Of a stretch of 16,796 nucleotides of DNA, positions 7,031 to 13,256 are shown one piece after another. Origin of the DNA: JASLDZ01 sp964242625. GTDB taxonomy: Bacteria; Pseudomonadota; Alphaproteobacteria; Caulobacterales; Caulobacteraceae. The notes below the pieces were generated by a model. The model saw only the letters and a list, made by a program, of their open reading frames with translations. It was not told the DNA's origin and did not search any database. The stretch spans positions 1 to 16,796 of the forward strand of contig CAXTAO010000037.1 in NCBI GenBank assembly GCA_964242625.1. Direction: 5' to 3'. The position numbers were made by a program, and so were the translations under genes. Numbering within the stretch: position 1 is the stretch's first letter; each line of letters begins with the position of its first letter.

Positions 7031-7093
7031 CGTTTCGGTTTCCCTGTTGCGGTGAGCGCCCGTCGTTGAACCGGACGGAGCGACGGCCTGATG

Positions 7094-7251
7094 ACCCTCT
7101 CCCCGCCAGGGGAGAGGGAGGGGCCCGCGCGTGCGCGGGAGGGTGAGGGTGCGACGGTCGATCTAGGACGGAAGCGTGACAGCCGCATGGCCCTCACCCT
7201 CCCGCCGCCACGCGCCGGGCCCCTCCCTCTCCCGCCGAGCGGGAGAGGGGT
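7094..7251. repeat. Inverted pair of intergenic GC-rich palindromic repeats
   Basis: The unit at 7094-7150 and the unit at 7191-7251 are near reverse complements, separated by a 40-nt spacer. Each contains its own small hairpin: CCTCTCCCC GCCA GGGGAGAGG at 7096-7117, and CCCTCTCCCG/CGGGAGAGGG at about 7225-7249. Each also has an outer CCCTCACCCTCCCG-type arm. The whole block can fold into one long cloverleaf or stem, or into separate hairpins. It looks like a REP/BIME-like interspersed repeat of the kind found between genes in high-GC proteobacteria. It fills the gap between the decarboxylase and the DHS-like gene and may limit read-through or stabilise the upstream mRNA. Confidence 0.8.
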
Positions 7252-7257
7252 CGAGGA

Positions 7258-8529
7258 TCAGCGCCGGCGGCCCTTGCGGCCCGCGGCGCCCTTGGGGCGG
7301 CTGAAGCGTACGACCTTGCGCGCCTCGATCTCCTCCTGCTGGCGGGGCAGCGGGATGGAGCGGCGCGCGAGGCCGAACATGGACGCCATGGGCGCGTCCT
7401 CGACCTCCGCCAGCTCCGCCTCGCCGTAGCCGTTGAAGCGGGTCGACATGGCGACGCCATAGGCGCCCAGCATGCCGATCTCGACGTAGTCGCCCTCTCT
7501 CACGTCGTCGGGCAGCCAGTAGGGGCCGGGCATGTGGTCGATCGAGTCGCAGGTCGGACCGTAGAAGCGGAAGGGCTTGAGTTCCGCCGACGCGTCCTCG
7601 CCGTCGCTGTCCGGCCGGACGAGCTTGACCGGGAACGGCCACTTGAAGTGGGTGGCGTCGAACAGGGAGCCGTAAGAGCCGTCGTTCAGATAAAGCGCGT
7701 CGCCCTTGCGGAGCTCGACCTTGACCAGGTGGGAGGAGGCCTCCGCCACCAGCGCCCGGCCAGGTTCGCACCACAGCTCGGTGGTCTCGTGCACCATCAT
7801 GTCGTTGAAGCCGCGCTCGATGGCGGCGGCGTACTCGCTCATGTCGGGCGGGATCATGCCCGGGTAGACCGACGGGAAGCCCCCGCCCACGTCCACCACG
7901 TCGGCGAAGACGCCCGCGCGAACGAGCGCCCGCGAGCACTGGGCCATGGCCGCCTGGTAGGCGGTCGGCCGCATGCACTGAGAGCCGACGTGGAACGACA
8001 CGCCCATCAGCTCCTCGGTCGCGCGGCGCGCGGCGAGGAGGAGCGGCGGCGCCTCGTCCAGCGGCACGCCGAACTTGCCGGACAGCGTGTAGGCGGCGCC
8101 GTCGGCGTTCACCCCCATGCGCACGATCAGGTTGAGGTCGCGCGCCCCGCCCGTGGCGTCCAGGATCTTGTCGAGCTCGTCGGCGCAATCGAGCGCGAAG
8201 GTCTTCACGCCGTGGTCGAAATAGGCGGCCGAGATAGCGCGCCGGCTCTTTACCGGGTGCATGAACGCCATGCGTGCGCCGGGCGCGTGCTCGGCCACCG
8301 CCTCGATCTCGGGGATGGACGCCACGTCGAAGCCAGCAATCCCGGCGCTGTGCAGGGCACGGATCACCCACGGCGAAGGATTGGCCTTCACCGCATACAG
8401 AACGTCACCCTTGAGGTGCTGCTGGAACCAGTGGGCCGCTACGGCCACCGCGCCTGGTCGCACGCAGGCGACAGGACGTTCGGGGGACCGCTCGCGGACC
8501 AGGTCCAGCGGAGACGGGTAAGTGCGCAA
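7258..8529 (-). CDS. Fold-type III PLP-dependent ornithine (or lysine/ornithine) decarboxylase
   Basis: This 423-residue enzyme should decarboxylate ornithine to putrescine, possibly also lysine to cadaverine. It has the PLP-lysine K48 in YAVKAN, HVGSQ (180-184), the phosphate-binding GGGFPS (215-220), EPGR (255-258) and CDSID (327-331), whose Cys327 reaches the partner subunit's active site. The CDSID and HVGSQ versions fit ornithine decarboxylases better than diaminopimelate decarboxylase. The start is TTG at 8529: a perfect GGAGG (8543-8539 on the minus strand) lies 9 nt upstream, and no in-frame ATG or GTG is nearby. The C-terminus after about residue 390 is an Arg/Lys-rich tail (RPKGAAGRKGRRR) beyond the usual fold. 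It is the first gene of the polyamine pair and divergent from phnC. A candidate promoter lies at 8619-8647. Confidence 0.93.
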   Translation of the reverse strand: MRTYPSPLDLVRERSPERPVACVRPGAVAVAAHWFQQHLKGDVLYAVKANPSPWVIRALHSAGIAGFDVASIPEIEAVAEHAPGARMAFMHPVKSRRAISAAYFDHGVKTFALDCADELDKILDATGGARDLNLIVRMGVNADGAAYTLSGKFGVPLDEAPPLLLAARRATEELMGVSFHVGSQCMRPTAYQAAMAQCSRALVRAGVFADVVDVGGGFPSVYPGMIPPDMSEYAAAIERGFNDMMVHETTELWCEPGRALVAEASSHLVKVELRKGDALYLNDGSYGSLFDATHFKWPFPVKLVRPDSDGEDASAELKPFRFYGPTCDSIDHMPGPYWLPDDVREGDYVEIGMLGAYGVAMSTRFNGYGEAELAEVEDAPMASMFGLARRSIPLPRQQEEIEARKVVRFSRPKGAAGRKGRRR

Positions 8530-8618
8530 CGCACGTAACCTCCGCTAATTGTTGAACCTAGACCGGCGTTAGCAGAACAGCCTCAAGAGGCCATGCGCTC
8601 GGGTCCGCCGGGACGCGC

Positions 8619-8647
8619 CAGATAGGGGACCTCGGACCCCGTGTAAA
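8619..8647 (-). promoter_or_regulatory. Candidate sigma70-type promoter for the decarboxylase gene
   Basis: On the minus strand TTTACA (8647-8642) is followed by exactly 17 bp and then TATCTG (8624-8619). The -35 matches consensus at 5 of 6 positions and the -10 at 3 of 6. The start would be near 8612, giving a leader of about 80 nt with a small GCCTC/GAGGC hairpin and the GGAGG site. It is judged by eye only. Confidence 0.4.
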
Positions 8648-8731
8648 GCCTTAAGGGCCAACGGAAGCTGCACCGCGGCGCGCGTCGTTCCGGCTACGGA
8701 CGACCGGTCGGACGCTAGCGGCGGGAGCCCC

Positions 8732-8749
8732 TTGTCATAAATCCGTTGC
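8732..8749 (+). promoter_or_regulatory. Candidate Pho box (PhoB site) upstream of phnC
   Basis: TTGTCAT, then the 4-bp spacer AAAT, then CCGTTGC fits the two-direct-repeat layout of PhoB sites (CTGTCAT-N4-CTGTCAT). The first half matches 6 of 7 and the second about 3 of 7. A GCTAAG hexamer that could serve as a -10 follows 9 bp later at 8759-8764. The downstream genes encode a phosphonate-type importer, which is commonly PhoB-activated. Confidence 0.5.
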
Positions 8750-8829
8750 GGAACGGCGGCTAAGGAGAAAGCCTCCTCCCACATACCGGCCGTCCACAGA
8801 CCCGTAACGAGCCGAGCTCGCGCCCGTCC

Positions 8830-9747
8830 ATGCCCGCCGAGGTCGCCTTCGCGGCGCACGACGTCTCCAAGACCTTCGGCGCAAGGCGCGCGCTGGACGG
8901 GGTGAGCCTGCGCGTGGAGCAGGGCGAAATGGTCGCGCTGATCGGCCCGTCGGGCTCCGGCAAGTCCACCCTCCTGCGCACGCTGACCGGGCTCGTGCCC
9001 ATCGACGCCGGCGGACGGATCGAGGCGGCGGGGCTCGTCGTGCAGGCGGACGGGCGGGTGACCGACGAGGTGCGCCGGGTGCGCCGGCGGGTCGGTTTCA
9101 TCTTCCAGCAGTTCAACCTGGTGGGGCGGCTCACCCTCTTCACCAACGTGATGATCGGGCGCCTCGGCCGCATCGGCTTCTGGCGCGGCCTCCTCGGCCT
9201 GTGGCCGGCGGAGGGCAAGGCCGCGGCTATGGCGGCGCTGCACCGCATGGGAGTGGCCGACTACGCCGGCCAGCGCGCAGCGACGCTGTCCGGCGGCCAG
9301 CAGCAGCGCGGCGCGATCGCGCGCTGCCTCGTCCAGGGCGCCTCGGCCATACTCGCCGACGAGCCGGTGGCGAGCCTCGACCCGGTGAGCGCGCGCCGGG
9401 TGATGGAGGCGCTGAGCGAGCTGAACCGGCAGGACGGGCTGTCGGTGATCGTCACCCTGCACCACGTCGAGCACGCGGTGCGCTACTGCCCGCGCGCGGT
9501 GGCGCTCAAGGCGGGGCGGATCATGTACGACGGGCCGACGGCGGGGCTGACCCGTGCGCTCCTTGTCGAGCTCTACGGAGCCGAGTTCGACGACGCGGCC
9601 CCGCCCGCCCCCGTGTCGCTCGCCCTCGCGTCGCCTGCTCCCATCGTGCCCAACGCCGGCGCGCCTGTAGCCGACGCCGCCCTCGCCGACCCTCTCCCGC
9701 CCCCCGCCGCCCCGTCGCCCGCCGCCCCGTCCGGAGTGCTCCCATGA
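8830..9747 (+). CDS. phnC: Phosphonate ABC transporter ATP-binding protein PhnC
   Basis: This 305-residue ATPase powers import of phosphonates or related organophosphates across the inner membrane. Motifs are all present: Walker A GPSGSGKST (39-47), Q-loop QQF (93-95), ABC signature LSGGQQQR (153-160), Walker B AILADEP (173-179), D-loop SLD (182-184) and switch His211 in TLHH. The segment FNLVGRLTLFTNVMIGRLG is typical of PhnC. After about residue 255, where E. coli PhnC (262 residues) ends, there is an extra 50-residue Ala/Pro-rich tail with no recognisable domain. The stop overlaps the phnD start as ATGA (9744-9747), so the two are translationally coupled. No clear Shine-Dalgarno precedes the ATG at 8830. 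Confidence 0.95.
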   Translation: MPAEVAFAAHDVSKTFGARRALDGVSLRVEQGEMVALIGPSGSGKSTLLRTLTGLVPIDAGGRIEAAGLVVQADGRVTDEVRRVRRRVGFIFQQFNLVGRLTLFTNVMIGRLGRIGFWRGLLGLWPAEGKAAAMAALHRMGVADYAGQRAATLSGGQQQRGAIARCLVQGASAILADEPVASLDPVSARRVMEALSELNRQDGLSVIVTLHHVEHAVRYCPRAVALKAGRIMYDGPTAGLTRALLVELYGAEFDDAAPPAPVSLALASPAPIVPNAGAPVADAALADPLPPPAAPSPAAPSGVLP

Positions 9748-10664
9748 CCCGTCGCGCCGCCGCCTCTCGCGCTTGGGCCCTCGGCGCCTGCGCCTTGCTC
9801 ATGGCCTCGTGCGGTCGCCCCGGCGGCGGCGGGCAGGCCGGCGCCCAGGGCGAGCTCGTGTTCTCCATCCTCTCGGCGGAGGACCAGGCGAACTTCGGCC
9901 CGCTCTGGGCCCCGCTCCTCGCCGACCTCGGCCGGGCGATCGGAATGAAGGTGACGGCGCGCTTCTCGCCAACCTACACCTCGCTCGTGGAGGGCATGCG
10001 CGCCAATCAGGTGCAGGCAGGCTGGTTCTCGGCCGAGCCCGCGCTGGAGGCGACGGAGCGCGCGAACGCGGAGGTCTTCGCCCGCACGGTCGACCTGCAG
10101 GGCCACGACACCTACGAGTCGGTGGTCATCACCCGCGCGGGTTCGGGGGTGACGCTGGATCGCGTGTTGGCGTGCGGCAAGACGCTCACCTTCGGCATGG
10201 GCGACGTGAAGTCGACCTCCGGCACGCTGGCGCCCATGACCTACCTGTTCGGGCCGCGCCATATCGCGCCCGAGACCTGCTTCAAGACGGTGCGCACGGG
10301 CAGCCATCAGGCCAACCTGTTCGCGGTGGCCAACGGCCTCCTCGACGCCTCCACCAACAACTCGGTGGGGCTCGACTTCGCGCGGGTGGGCGACAAGGCC
10401 GCCCAGGACGCCTTCAGGAAGCTCAGGGTGGTGTGGACGAGCCCGCCGCTGCCGGAAAGCGCCATCGTCTACCGGCGTGACCTGCCGGACGACACCAAGC
10501 GGAAGATGGCCGACTTCTTCCTCCACTACGGCCAGGGCTCCGGGGTGGAGGCCGAGCGCCAGCGCGGGGTGATGCGCGCGCTGCACTACACCGCCTTCCA
10601 CGCCGCCGACGACGGCTACCTCCAGCCCGTGCGCGACATGCGTGCGGCCCAGCCCGCCTTCTGA
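9744..10664 (+). CDS. phnD: Phosphonate ABC transporter substrate-binding protein PhnD
   Basis: This 306-residue periplasmic binding protein of the PhnD family captures the substrate for PhnCE. The N-terminus is a signal sequence ending LLMASC, so Cys23 is a likely lipid attachment site, although Met at -3 is not the usual Leu. The phosphonate-clasping loop STSG (157-160), SHQAN with His188 and the LDASTNNS segment (200-207) are conserved in the family. I chose the ATG at 9744 because it overlaps the phnC stop and begins the signal peptide; the frame stays open further upstream but that part lies inside phnC and is not protein-like. phnE follows after a 14-nt gap. The exact ligand (phosphonate, phosphite or a phosphate ester) cannot be read from the sequence. 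Confidence 0.94.
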   Translation: MTRRAAASRAWALGACALLMASCGRPGGGGQAGAQGELVFSILSAEDQANFGPLWAPLLADLGRAIGMKVTARFSPTYTSLVEGMRANQVQAGWFSAEPALEATERANAEVFARTVDLQGHDTYESVVITRAGSGVTLDRVLACGKTLTFGMGDVKSTSGTLAPMTYLFGPRHIAPETCFKTVRTGSHQANLFAVANGLLDASTNNSVGLDFARVGDKAAQDAFRKLRVVWTSPPLPESAIVYRRDLPDDTKRKMADFFLHYGQGSGVEAERQRGVMRALHYTAFHAADDGYLQPVRDMRAAQPAF

Positions 10665-10678
10665 CCTCCGCCGTGGCC

Positions 10679-11476
10679 ATGGCCGAGGCCGCCGTCCCGC
10701 CGCCGCCGGTGCGCCCGTGGCGCGCGCGCGCCACCGACGCGGGGGTGTGGACGCTCGTCGTCGTGCTGCTCCTCCTGAGCGTGGGGCCGGTCGAGTTGCG
10801 GCGGTTCCCGCTCCTTCTCTCCAACAGCGGGAACATGCGCGCGCTGGGGTCGAGCTTCCTCCACCCCGACTTCGCCATGTGGCGCACCTACGTCGCCCAG
10901 ATGTGGCTGACGCTGCAGATCGCGCTGTGGGGCACAGCGCTCGCGATCCTGATCGCCGCGCCCCTGGGCCTGATGGCGGCCAGGAACGTCGCGCCGCCCT
11001 GGGTGCAGCAGCCGGTGCGGCGGCTCCTGGACCTCCTGCGCGCGGTGCCCGACCTGGTGGTGGGCACGATCTTCCTCGTAGCGGTGGGTCTCGGGCCGTT
11101 CGCGGGCGTGCTGGCGCTGGCGGTGAACACCGGCGGCGTCCTCGGCAAGCTGTTCTCCGAGGCGGTGGAGGCGATCGACCCGCGCCCGGTGGAGGGGGTG
11201 CGCGCCACGGGCGCGGCGGGGCTGCAGGAACTGACCTGGGGCGTGCTCCCGCAGGTCGCGCCGCTGTGGACGAGCTATGCGCTCTACCGCTTCGAGTCGA
11301 ATGCGCGCTCGGCGACGGTCTTGGGCCTGATCGGCGCCGGCGGGATCGGCCAGGTGCTGTTCGACAGCCTCAACGCCTTCCAGTACGGGCGCACCGCCGC
11401 CATCGTGCTGGTGATCGTGGCGGCGGTGAGCGCCATCGACCTCCTCAGCCAGACCCTGCGCAGCCGGCTGATCTGA
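10679..11476 (+). CDS. phnE: Phosphonate ABC transporter permease PhnE
   Basis: This is an inner-membrane permease of about 265 residues with hydrophobic helices near residues 23-37, 70-95, 120-150 and 235-255. A cytoplasmic coupling loop carries the EAA-like motif (EGVRATGAAGLQELTWGVLP). The block STVLGLIGAGGIG-like (SATVLGLIGAGGIGQVLFDSL) is characteristic of PhnE. It is the third gene of phnCDE, and there is only one permease gene, so it presumably works as a homodimer. ATG at 10679 is preferred; a GTG two codons earlier at 10673 is equally possible, and neither has a clear ribosome site. A 150-nt gap with its own candidate regulatory site separates it from the porin gene. Confidence 0.94.
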   Translation: MAEAAVPPPPVRPWRARATDAGVWTLVVVLLLLSVGPVELRRFPLLLSNSGNMRALGSSFLHPDFAMWRTYVAQMWLTLQIALWGTALAILIAAPLGLMAARNVAPPWVQQPVRRLLDLLRAVPDLVVGTIFLVAVGLGPFAGVLALAVNTGGVLGKLFSEAVEAIDPRPVEGVRATGAAGLQELTWGVLPQVAPLWTSYALYRFESNARSATVLGLIGAGGIGQVLFDSLNAFQYGRTAAIVLVIVAAVSAIDLLSQTLRSRLI

Positions 11477-11539
11477 GCCCGCCCGGAAAGTGTTGCGCCA
11501 TAACCTCACGGCCGCGTCCGCGATTTCTGGCGCGCCAAG

Positions 11540-11557
11540 CCTTCGCCGAACCGTCAC
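11540..11557 (+). promoter_or_regulatory. Candidate weak Pho box upstream of the porin gene
   Basis: CCTTCGC, a 4-bp spacer CGAA and CCGTCAC have the layout of a PhoB site. The second half matches CTGTCAY at 6 of 7 and the first at 4 of 7. GCTAAG follows 8 bp later at 11566-11571, the same hexamer and nearly the same spacing as in front of phnC. On its own the match is weak; the repeated layout is what makes it worth listing. Confidence 0.35.
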
Positions 11558-11626
11558 ACAGCGGCGCTAAGCGGGCCGCGATAAGGCGCGTTCGAGGCGC
11601 GCCGGGCTGATCGGGGAACTTGAGCG

Positions 11627-13186
11627 ATGAAGACGCATCTGGTGGCGGGGGCCGCCGTGAGCGCCATGGCGGTCGTAATGGCGGGGGGCGCCCACGCCCA
11701 GGACGCCGCGACCCTGCAGCAGCAGATCCAGGCGCTGCAGCAGCAGGTCAATGCGCTGCAGGCCCAGGTCAGCCAGGGCCCGGTGGTGACCAATGTCACG
11801 CTCGGCGCCCTCGCCCAGTCGGGCGGCACGGGCCCGGTCAACCAGGCTGGCACACAGGGCGCCGCCGCTGGCCCCTCGTTCAAGTTCGACGGCGCCACCC
11901 GCGCCACCGACGACCAGGGCGACATGTTCAAGGTGCGCGGCCGCCTGCTGGTGGACGCGGTGAGCGAGGACGTGGACCGCGAGGGCGGAGCCGGCCGCGT
12001 AGCCGACTACCACTCGCGCAACTTCCGCGGCCGCCAGCTCTACCTCGGCGTCGAGGGCCAGATCACGCCCAAGTTCGCCTACAAGCTCGAGGGCGGATGG
12101 GCCAACGGCGCCAACCCGACCTGGGACGACGCGGTCATCGAGTACAAGGCCACCAAGACCACCTCCATCCTGTTCGGCAACCAAAAGGCGGCGGGTTTGG
12201 AAAACATCACCTCCCAGCGCTTCACCGATTTCCTCGACCGCGGCGTGTTCCAGGACACCACGCAGATCGACTACGTCGTTGCGATCGAGTCGGTGATGAC
12301 CGGCCCGAACTACTCGATCTGGGCGGCCCTGCAGGGCGCGTCGATCAACTCGACGGACGTGACCGCCGGCGCCTACAACTCCAACTCGGCCAACGAGCGC
12401 CTCGGCGGCACCTTCCGCGCCACCTACTCGCCGATCCTGACCGCCGACACCAAGAGCCACCTGGGCGCCTGGGTCCGCTACCGCTCGCGCGGCGGCGAGA
12501 CGGGCTTCAACTACTCGGCCAAGCCCGACACCAACTTCAACAGCGAGACCACGGGCGCCACCCAGCTCCTCAACACGGGCGCGGTCGGCGACAGCGACGT
12601 TACCATCGGCGCCGAGGGCATGTTCGAGCATCGCAGCTTCGAGGTGCAGGGCGAGGCCGCGGCCATTTTCGTGAGCCGTCTCAGCACCGGCCGCTCGGCG
12701 GCGCTCGGCGGCGACGACTTCACCATCCCGACCGGCTACGTCCAGGCCTCCTGGTTCCCCACCGGCGAGATGAAGAACTACAACCCCAACGGCCAGTTCG
12801 GCCGGGTGAAGGTGCTGAACCCCGTCGACAAGGGCGGCATGGGCGCCTTCCAGCTGGCGGCGCGCTACGACTTCGTCGACTTCACCGACATGAAGCGCAA
12901 CACCGTCTCGTCGCTGGCGTCGCAGGTGGGCTTGGCCAACGCGGCGGTGCCCACGGCGGGCCTGGCCACCGCCGGCCACTGGAACGGCGTGACGGTGGGC
13001 CTGAACTGGTACCCGATCAGCTACGTCCGCTTCATGGCCAACTACACCTACGGCAAGGTCGACAACCGCCAGTTCAACGTGCCGGCGGTGGCGGCGACCG
13101 CGACGGCGCCGGCCGGCCCCTCGATCCTCAGCCAGGCCGACGCCAACGTGAACGTGTTCCAGCTGCGCGCCCAGCTCGACTACTGA
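11627..13186 (+). CDS. OprO/OprP-family phosphate-selective-type porin
   Basis: This 519-residue outer-membrane porin has a signal peptide (cleavage after AHA, about residue 24), then a short coiled coil (LQQQIQALQQQVNALQAQV, about 29-48). A long region of alternating strands follows, with KVRGRLLVDAV, GRQLYLGVEGQ, FAYKLEGGWANG and the family marker ILFGNQK...LENITSQRFTDFLDRG. The C-terminus ends in VFQLRAQLDY, with the terminal aromatic residue needed for barrel assembly. This family includes the anion-selective OprP/OprO phosphate and pyrophosphate channels; other members carry different ligands, so phosphate is likely, not proven. The gene lies 150 nt downstream of phnE with its own candidate Pho site and ends in a strong terminator. 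GGGGA lies about 13 nt before the ATG. Confidence 0.92.
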   Translation: MKTHLVAGAAVSAMAVVMAGGAHAQDAATLQQQIQALQQQVNALQAQVSQGPVVTNVTLGALAQSGGTGPVNQAGTQGAAAGPSFKFDGATRATDDQGDMFKVRGRLLVDAVSEDVDREGGAGRVADYHSRNFRGRQLYLGVEGQITPKFAYKLEGGWANGANPTWDDAVIEYKATKTTSILFGNQKAAGLENITSQRFTDFLDRGVFQDTTQIDYVVAIESVMTGPNYSIWAALQGASINSTDVTAGAYNSNSANERLGGTFRATYSPILTADTKSHLGAWVRYRSRGGETGFNYSAKPDTNFNSETTGATQLLNTGAVGDSDVTIGAEGMFEHRSFEVQGEAAAIFVSRLSTGRSAALGGDDFTIPTGYVQASWFPTGEMKNYNPNGQFGRVKVLNPVDKGGMGAFQLAARYDFVDFTDMKRNTVSSLASQVGLANAAVPTAGLATAGHWNGVTVGLNWYPISYVRFMANYTYGKVDNRQFNVPAVAATATAPAGPSILSQADANVNVFQLRAQLDY

Positions 13187-13210
13187 TCACGGCGTCACGC
13201 ACGCGCGTCG

Positions 13211-13245
13211 AGGCCCGCGGGGAGCGATCCCCGCGGGCCTTTCCG
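13211..13245 (+). terminator. Strong factor-independent terminator after the porin gene
   Basis: A perfect 13-bp stem (AGGCCCGCGGGGA at 13211-13223 with its complement at 13228-13240) closes a GCGA tetraloop of the GNRA type and is followed by TTTCC. It sits 24 nt past the porin stop and between convergent genes. Confidence 0.85.
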
Positions 13246-13256
13246 TATGTGGGTCG

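Larger units (their letters stand above)
8530..8829. other. Divergent regulatory region between the decarboxylase gene and phnC
   Basis: This 300-bp stretch has no gene on either strand. Going left to right it holds the GGAGG ribosome site for the TTG start, a small hairpin (GCCTC/GAGGC, about 8580-8591), a 7-bp inverted repeat GGGTCCG (8601-8607)/CGGACCC (8633-8639), a candidate minus-strand promoter, a candidate Pho box, and a short AGGAG/CTCCT hairpin (8763-8777). phnC itself has no obvious ribosome site before its ATG at 8830. Confidence 0.7.

Noticed and set aside
5273..7069. A 598-codon plus-strand open frame
   Set aside because: It lies antisense to the SDR and DHS-like genes, has the Arg/Gly/Ala/His-rich composition of a shadow frame in high-GC DNA, and matches no family.
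7091..7251. CRISPR array
   Set aside because: There are only two units, inverted and not direct, with internal hairpins and one spacer; this is an intergenic palindromic repeat.
7163..8538. Long alternative frames over the decarboxylase on both strands
   Set aside because: The frame with PLP-lysine, HVGSQ, EPGR and CDSID motifs is clearly the coding one; the others are Arg-rich shadows.
9201..9743. A longer PhnD starting inside phnC
   Set aside because: The extra part is Arg/Gly-rich and unlike any family; the signal peptide begins at the ATGA overlap.
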